Shown piece by piece: positions 1-5,431 of a stretch of 5,431 bases of DNA; position 1 is the first letter of the stretch; every line of letters starts with the position of its first letter. The translations under genes and the position numbers were made by a program. The notes beneath the pieces were generated by a model, which did not search any database, was not told the DNA's origin, and worked only from the letters and a program-made list of their open reading frames with translations. This DNA is from Bacteroidales bacterium (GTDB taxonomy: Bacteria; Bacteroidota; Bacteroidia; Bacteroidales; S143-33). The stretch is taken from assembly GCA_027083655.1 (NCBI GenBank), contig JALWNS010000178.1:1-5431 (forward strand), given 5' to 3'.

Positions 1-3000
1 TTTCATACCGTTGCTATGTGATGAAAACTCCGGAGCATACATACATTGAAACGTCGCAAAACCTGCAGAAAAGTGTCCTGCCATGGTAGCATACACGCGG
101 TATTCGAATACATAGCGCCCTTTGTCCATGTAATCAATAAAGAAATTGGCAGATGCATCACGTATTGACTGGTAATAGCCAATGCCTCCTTTCCATTTAT
201 AGCCGGATAATTGTTCCTTTGGCTCAAAGCTAGCAGGACGCATATCTTTCAGATGGACAAACTCCATTGGACGGCTCACTGTCAGTATGATACGCACCAC
301 TATTTCATCTCCTACTTTGATGGGCGCATTATTTGTGACCGGCACAAGATGCTCCCCGCGGGCGTCCCGTTTGACTAAGAAATATCTTCTCTCAACGGCG
401 ACGCCCGCATCAGCTGCCGTTACCTTGTCAATATCCTCAAAATATTGCCAGTAAGCTGCCCCCCACGAAGGATGATGATTGGGATTGGATACTGTGATAG
501 TGCCCAGTTCAGGTGTTATTTGTTCATTAGTCCAGATTTTCTGGAAATAACCCGTGCCTGCTTCTGTTTTGGTTTGCCTGTCTGGGTATGTATGCCCGTC
601 TATGGTAATTTTGACAGGTTTGTTCTCTGCTAGCCAGTTGTACCCTGTGAATACGAGGGCATAAACAGCCTCAGTTGTTGCCTTTGTTGTCTCCCAGCTA
701 TTGGTCTGCTTGTTTTTCAAGAGCCAGATTTTCATTTTTTCCACAAAAGCAGTGTCATGTTTTATTTTATCAAAGGCTTCTATTATCATGGCTTGTGTCT
801 CGATAGGAGCCTGGTACCAGAACCAGCCTGGCTTGTTTTCTGCCCAGTAGATACCCATTTCTTTGTCTTCTAGAGCACGGTCGCGTATAGAAGCTAGAAT
901 ATCATTAGCCACTTCTTTTTCTCCCAAGCCTGCAAGGGCAAGAGCACCAGTAGCCTGTGTGTATAGGTCGAAAGATGTCCAATATTTCTTCAGTTGGCCT
1001 AAGAAATAATTAAATGCTTCATCGTTGTTCAGGGGTACGTTATGGTACATGCTACGCATGTATAGATAATGCACAATTAACGGCGAAATATGTTTTTTGT
1101 CCAGATCATCTTTCTTATACCATTTTTTCAGTTCCTGGTAGTATTTTGTTAGCAGACGGTCAGTATAATGCACAGCAGAATAAAGGGATTTTTGGACTTT
1201 CCTGTCCTGCGAATAATCATACACCTCTTTGTCCCTGAGCCGGGCAAATCCTATGAGTATGTGCTGTGTGACGAACCAGCTACTGCGCATACCTGCAAAC
1301 CATGGCCATCCTCCATCAGTATTCTGTCTCTCGAGTAGTTTGTTCAATACATCCTGTTTTTCATAAGCCATTTTGTTCAGGTCAAAGAGTAGCGATAGGC
1401 GGGCAGTATTCTCTGTTTCACTTTTGCCTTCGAGTAGCCATGGTGTCTCCTCAAGCACTATTTGTTTGAGGTGTTGCTTTTTCTCGAGAGGTGATGTCAG
1501 GGCTTGTGCTCCTTGCTGTTGCCATAACTGAAACACACGTTTTATTTGTGGATCTGAGTTGAGAATATAGCTAGCCAGAGCATTGGAGTAAAAACGGCTA
1601 AACATCTGCTCATTACACTCGTATGGATACTCCATCATGTATGGCAATGAGGTCAGTGCATACCATACGGGATTGGAATTAAATTCTAGCTGAAAACGAT
1701 AGCTCTCAGCGGTTTTTGAAGTGTTGTTAACAAGCCGTTCAAACACAAAGGTCTTTTTCTCTTCCGGTCCCACTGGCATGGGCATTGTCTCAGTGACAAG
1801 CACACGGTTGTTGAGTACAGGAATAATATTTTGTTGTGCATCTGAATAATTATTTCCCAGGGCCATAACTGTTATTTCCAGCGGATCGAGTAAATCGTTA
1901 GCTATATTCACCTCCCATGTAATTGACCTTGATGAAGCTGGAGGTATGGATACGCTCTGTATTTGATTATTTGCAATAAAATTTTGCGAGAGGTCAACCT
2001 GTGATGAAGCATTCTTTATCAGGAGCTTGACTTTAACGTTTTGATTTGCCTCAGTGTTGTTGACAATCTTTGTTGTGAAATACAATTTATCCCCCTGGCG
2101 CACAAAGCGGGGAATATTTGGATAAACCATTAAAGGCTTGACAGTTAGTATTTCCCTTGTTGCAAGAGCGTAATCAACCGAAGGAGTATTGGCGAAGAGT
2201 TGCAATTTCCATTTTGTCAATGCGTCTGGTATGTGGAAACTAATAGTAGCATTACCATTAGTATCTGTTTGAATATCAGGATAGAAAAAGACAGTTTCGC
2301 GCAAATCCCCTCTTATCTGTATATCTTCAAATTCTGGTTCTTCTTGAGCAACTGCAACGTCAGCTGCGGCTTTCCTTTCCCCCTCAGGCAATTCCTTGGC
2401 CATAGTAGGAGCTGTTAGCGGTTGAAATTTTCCTTTACGTGGTATATGGTATGGATAACCATAAAACCGGAACCTGTACCAATCAAAACGGGGATAAGTA
2501 AAGGAAACAGTCCTGTAAGCCGGTCTATTAGGCCCTACTTCCCAGGAATTGACTGTTTGGTTTATCTGCAAAAGAGTGAATGAATACAAAATATTCTTAA
2601 CGTAATACAGGGAGAAAGACCAATTATTCTGAGCAAACGCATCGAGTGATGCATCATAGGCAGAAGCAAGGATATTGGCAACAACAGGCTTGCCTTGATG
2701 GTCAGTGATTTTAACTTTAAAGCTTATGTCGCTACCTGGAGCTATTTTCTCAGGTAGATCGCTTATCTGGATATTAAGCTTTTTCTCGGGGAAGAGTACA
2801 GGTACCACTATTTGACTGGAATATGCCCTGCCATGACTTACCAGTAGGATATTAACTGCCAGGCCGCCCTGCATATCTTTTGTCAAAGGTATTGAAATGA
2901 CTGCCTGACCCTGGTTGAGCTTGAGATACTTTTCTTCTAATATATTGTCGTTCCATGTAATCTGGTAAAAAATATGTGCATGCTTCCACCCTGTACCGAC

Positions 3001-5431
3001 TAATATTTTTGCAGTCTGTCCAGGATAGTATTTTTCACCCACTAAATGTGTATAGAACGGTACGGGACCCAGAGCCTTACTTTGATTTATGTCATAGGCG
3101 TAAACAATTTGTTTCTGACTTACCTGCTCTCCTGTCTTTGGATCTGTTATAGTTGTAATGACTTTGTAAACACCCTGGGCAGGTAATCTGACTTTAATTT
3201 TTTCTCCGCTATAGACTGCCCCTTTTTGAATGATTTTAGCCTCTTCCCAGTTCTCAGGGTCGCTCTCATCCTTATATTCGTGATAAGGCAAGAGTTGTGT
3301 CCATTGATCCTTGCTATATATAGGTTGGTCTGGCCGGTCCCAAAGGCGATTCAACAGGGGATGGGCAGCCGGTGCCTTTAGTTGTACAATTTTGTATTGA
3401 GCCTGGATGCCTGTTAATTCTTTTTCCTGTATGTTTTTAATGTTAATGCTAAAATCATTGTCCTGTGTGATGTCGATCCATTTGTTAATATTGATTTTAA
3501 CAAAAGCAGATTGTTTGCTCACACGGAATTGTGTTTTAGCCGAGTGTGTCTCGCCGTTTTTATCTGTTATTTTAGCCTCGACAATGTATTCGACAATTTT
3601 TCCATTTTCCTGCAGTTCGTCTGTTTGCACTGGTATAATGAATTGTCCATTTGCGTCGGTTTTTGTTGTACCAGACCCTTCGACATAAAACTGAGGGCTA
3701 TTCCACCACCAGTACCAGAAATATCCAACACGTTTTTTTACCTGGTATTCCACCCTGGCATTATCAAGAGGCACTCCATTGTAATTGATGGCGTGTCCAG
3801 ATAAAATGACCTGTTCTCCTGCAGTGTAAGCTTTGTCCAGTGTGTCGAATTTTACATAAAATTGGGGCCGTTTGTATTCTTCTACCCTAAATGTAGTAGC
3901 AACCAGAGAGCCTATTTCCATCCGCCACAGGCCAGTTGCACGGCCTTGTGGTATAACGAATTGACCGCTAAATCCTCCGAAACTATTAGTCTGTGCTGTG
4001 ATTTTCTCAACCAGCGTGCGGTTGATGTCATAAAATTCAATGTTTAATGTGTAGTTTTCCAGAGCTTTGAAATGCTCACGGTGGTCAGTTTCATAGACTA
4101 AGCCTTTGAAAAATACAGTTTGACCTGGCCGGTAAATTTTTCTGTCGAGAAAAACTACAACCTGCTTGTCTGTATTATGCGAAGTAGGGTTAGTTCTATA
4201 GCCTGATGTTTGTATTCGTAATTCTGATTCTCCGTGACGGGCAATGATAGTATAGTTTGTCCAAGTATAAGAAGATGGTAGTTCAATTTCTGCTATTCCT
4301 TGATTATTGCATTGTATTTGTTGTTCTCTTTTTTGTCGCCTGAATTCTTTAGTTACTATTAATTTAAGTCCAGCCAGAGGTTTACCTGAAAGTCTGTCTG
4401 TGGCTATTATGCGTAGCTTCGAGGATGTTTTCTCGGTTGTCAGGTTGATGTCAGCGATATTAACGAGAGCAAAGTCAATTACGTCTTTGCCTTGTTCGAA
4501 TTTTTCTCCCAGGCTAATTAAAATGGCATATTTCCCTGGCTTTAATCCGTGTAATACTATCTCAGTGTTATGAGTGTAAAAATCATTGGGGTTATTGAGT
4601 TTTATTTTTCTGGTATAAATGTAATCCTCTGATATAATACGGCTTAGCTTGTGATTGATATTTTGATCAGAGTAAAAAATGTTTTCGTTTATCTTGTAAA
4701 TTCTTAAAAATACACTATCAACGTTTTTGTAGCTTATAAGGACTGGAAAATCTGTATCTGGAGCTAGTGGAGATTCTAAAGTTAAATTAATTTCTTTTTC
4801 TTTGATGCTATTTAGCAAGGCTTGCGCATGTGTGATTGCTTCTTGTGTAATAGGGTTAGGTTGATATTTGGCGAGCAGTTTCTCAAGAATAGCATAAGCT
4901 TTGGTTAGATAATCTGTTTTTGTAGAATCATTAGCGTCTGCATTGTCGTAGTAATATTTAGCTTCTAGGTAATATGCCATGGAGGTCCGTTGTGCCTGTG
5001 GATATAATGTTTGTGCTTTGCGCAGAGCTATGAGGTATAAGTGGTCTTTGTCTTTGCCTTTAAAGTTTTGATAGACATATTGCAACCTGCTAATATAAGC
5101 ATCTACTAAGGCTTCTTTGTGTTTGTCATAGAGGTGGGTTTGCTCGATTTTTTGGTAAATTCTTAAAACATTATACTCACTCGAAAGGGTATCAAGGGTG
5201 CTAAAGTGTATTTTAGTGAAATCTTGTGGGGGTAAAAAATAAACAGGCTCGTCAATACTAAAATAGTTTACAGGTTTTGTTAAATTAAGTTTGTTGTCTT
5301 TGTAAAAGTCCAATATCCAGTAAGCTACCAGGTCAAGTACTGTTGGTCTTAGCTCTGAAGGAGCTGTTCCTTTTGAAAATAACAGGTTAAAAGATTGGGC
5401 CTTATAATCTTTCAAAAGGTCAACATTATTT
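1..5431 (-). CDS. Alpha-2-macroglobulin family protein (COG2373, YfaS-like), partial at both ends
   Basis: This is a single open frame of 1810 codons that fills the window, with no stop and no frameshift on full hand translation. Domains in order are a helical N-terminal part, several macroglobulin beta-sandwiches with an MG2 domain (DRKIYRPGQTV at 429-439), an A2M_BRD-like domain (DASLDAF at 926-932), a bait-like linker, an A2M domain (LRETVFFYPD at 1043-1052), a thioester CNEQ at 1272-1275, a helical toroid-like region (GGWPWF at 1373-1378) and a C-terminal MG10-like domain. Known bacterial relatives are periplasmic protease traps: bait cleavage exposes the thioester, which bonds to the protease. 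Here that role is inferred. The missing N terminus hides the signal peptide, so lipoprotein anchoring cannot be judged. The C-terminal QCMYAPEF motif suggests only a few residues are lost there. Bacteroidota members are, from memory, close to 2000 residues. Family assignment is very secure; the biological target is unknown. Confidence 0.96.
31..438 (-). other. C-terminal MG10-like domain
   Basis: Residues about 1665-1800 follow the toroid and match the C-terminal domain of bacterial alpha-2-macroglobulins (bMG10 type): VAVERRYFLVKR, IKVGDEIVVRIILTV, EFVHLKDMRPASFEP, GYYQSIRDASANFFI, then GRYVFEYRVYATMAGHFSAG and FATFQCMYAPEF. The last motif is normally within a few residues of the end of the protein, so the stop codon should lie just left of base 1. 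The domain corresponds in position to the receptor-binding domain of the animal proteins, though no receptor is implied here. Confidence 0.85.
631..1683 (-). other. Thioester domain (alpha/alpha toroid) of the macroglobulin protein
   Basis: Residues about 1250-1600 hold the thioester motif near the start and then a largely helical sequence with motifs typical of the complement-like thioester domain: DGGWPWFAGM (1372-1381), GWFWYQAPIETQAM (1535-1548) and WETTKATTEAVYAL (from 1579). These mark successive helices of the toroid and the loops that shield the thioester. All key motifs are intact, which argues for a working rather than a degenerate domain. The exact ends are estimated. Confidence 0.85.
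1606..1617 (-). other. Internal thioester motif CNEQ
   Basis: The codons TGT AAT GAG CAG on the minus strand give C1272-N1273-E1274-Q1275 within EYPYECNEQMFSRFYSN. In alpha-2-macroglobulins and complement C3 the Cys and Gln of a CxEQ motif form the internal thioester that bonds covalently to targets. The motif is complete here, unlike in family members that have lost the Cys or Gln. Thioester formation is inferred from the motif. Confidence 0.9.
2041..2316 (-). other. A2M domain (alpha-2-macroglobulin family domain)
   Basis: Residues about 1039-1130 carry the family signature: RGDLRETVFFYPD, then TDTNGNATISFHIPDALTKW and KLQLFANTPSVDYALA, followed by PLMVYPNIPRFVRQGDKL. The pattern of an R-x-x-F/L-x-E-T segment, a glycine-asparagine turn, a PD-x-LT-x-W strand and a P-R-F-V-R-x-G-D turn is diagnostic for this domain in bacterial and animal members. 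It links the bait to the thioester half of the protein. Confidence 0.9.
2317..2424 (-). other. Bait-region-like linker
   Basis: Residues about 1003-1038 form a segment without the alternating strand pattern of its neighbours, rich in Ala, Glu, Pro and Lys (MAKELPEGERKAAADVAVAQ followed by EEPEFED). It ends directly before the A2M domain start (RGDLRETVFF), which is where the protease bait sits in characterised alpha-2-macroglobulins. Mixed basic, acidic and small residues would offer cut sites to proteases of several specificities. That it acts as bait is inferred from position and composition only. A plain flexible linker is the alternative. Confidence 0.55.
2626..3048 (-). other. A2M_BRD-like domain (bait-region-associated macroglobulin domains)
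   Basis: Residues about 795-935 begin with the turn GEKYYPGQTAKILVG and continue through alternating beta-strand patterns to KVKITDHQGKPVVANILASAYDASLDAF. This matches the order expected for the Pfam A2M_BRD unit, in which a strand plus a D-x-SLDAF-type ending precedes the bait and the A2M domain. The domain boundaries are estimated by eye. Its role is structural: it carries and positions the bait segment that follows. Confidence 0.75.
3877..4167 (-). other. MG2 domain (Pfam MG2-type macroglobulin domain)
   Basis: Residues about 422-518 show the hallmark of the MG2 family: a beta strand (VVVFLD), then the turn RKIYRPGQTVFFKGLVYE, a second half with the conserved NSFGGFSGQFVIP pattern, and a closing strand that ends in FRVEEYKRP. 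The YRPGQTV turn is among the most conserved sequences of bacterial and animal alpha-2-macroglobulins. The domain is one of the beta-sandwiches that build the ring-like body of the protein. A preceding sandwich, about residues 340-415 with TDRLSGKPLAGLKL, is probably another macroglobulin-type domain. Confidence 0.9.
4807..5193 (-). other. N-terminal helical region of the macroglobulin protein
   Basis: Residues about 80-208 are rich in Leu, Ala, Lys, Gln and Tyr with helix-like spacing, for example LIALRKAQTLYP, MAYYLEAKYYYDN and KAYAILEKLLAKY. The pattern resembles short tetratricopeptide-like helical hairpins, but I cannot assign a repeat family with confidence. It lies before the first clear beta-sandwich domains. 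Classical animal alpha-2-macroglobulins have no such helical segment. Bacteroidota homologues seem to carry one, from memory. Its boundaries are approximate and its function is unknown; a role in binding a partner would be a guess. Confidence 0.5.

Noticed and set aside
1..120. Type IX secretion C-terminal sorting domain at the end of the protein
   Set aside because: The visible C terminus is the MG10-type ending itself, with no added sorting domain. Only a short tail can be expected beyond the window, although this cannot be fully ruled out without the stop codon.
3..227. Minus-strand open frame of 74 codons at the left edge
   Set aside because: It is in another frame of the same strand as the macroglobulin C-terminal domain, whose conserved ending (QCMYAPEF) is read in the main frame.
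445..633. Short plus-strand open frame of 62 codons
   Set aside because: It lies antisense to the thioester and C-terminal part of the macroglobulin gene, its Cys- and Phe-rich translation matches nothing I know, and it has no convincing ribosome binding site. The opposite strand encodes conserved motifs here.
1014..2418. Plus-strand frames at 1014-1238 and 2200-2418
   Set aside because: Both are antisense to recognisable toroid or A2M domain sequence, and neither resembles a known protein.
3407..3804. Two overlapping plus-strand open frames of 93 and 97 codons
   Set aside because: They overlap each other in different frames and lie opposite conserved macroglobulin sequence. The hydrophobic, Cys- and Ser-rich translations are typical of antisense frames in an AT-rich gene.
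3862..4573. Plus-strand frames at 3862-4047 and 4307-4573
   Set aside because: Both are antisense to the MG2 domain and the macroglobulin-type domain before it, where the minus strand carries clear family motifs.
1..5431. RNA genes, CRISPR repeats, insertion sequences, promoters or terminators inside the window
   Set aside because: No intergenic space exists, and I saw no direct-repeat array, inverted terminal repeats or hairpin followed by a T-run that would stand apart from coding sequence.

Overview
The whole window is the inside of one very large gene on the minus strand. Read from 5430 down to 1, one frame stays open for 1810 codons without a stop, and neither the start codon nor the stop codon lies in the window. 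The product is a large secreted or envelope-anchored bacterial alpha-2-macroglobulin family protein (COG2373, YfaS-like). Residue numbers below count from the first whole codon (bases 5430-5428 = residue 1), not from the true start.

Layout in protein order, which runs right to left on the + strand: an N-terminal mixed and helical region (about residues 1-210); a run of macroglobulin beta-sandwich domains including a clear MG2 domain (about 422-518); an A2M_BRD-like domain ending in a DASLDAF motif (about 795-935); an aromatic stretch and a charged Ala/Glu-rich linker in the place of the protease bait (about 1003-1038); the A2M domain beginning RGDLRETVFFYPD (from about 1039); a thioester domain with an intact CNEQ motif (C1272-Q1275) and an alpha/alpha-toroid-like helical region (about 1250-1600); and a C-terminal MG10-like domain (about 1665-1800). 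The last residues visible resemble the C-terminal end of Bacteroidota members of the family, so probably only a few residues are missing at the C terminus. A larger N-terminal part, with the signal peptide, is missing.

The organism is most likely a member of the Bacteroidota, probably Bacteroidales. The reasons are the low-to-moderate GC content, the large size of the protein and the motif style (ECNEQMFSRFYSN, DGGWPWFAGM, QCMYAPEFSSHS), which matches my memory of that phylum's copies. The genus cannot be told.

By analogy with the Escherichia coli and Pseudomonas homologues, the protein would trap invading proteases: a protease cuts the bait, the protein changes shape, and the exposed thioester captures the protease covalently. 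I see no second gene, RNA gene, mobile element, CRISPR array, promoter or terminator, and nothing that points to a new multi-gene system.
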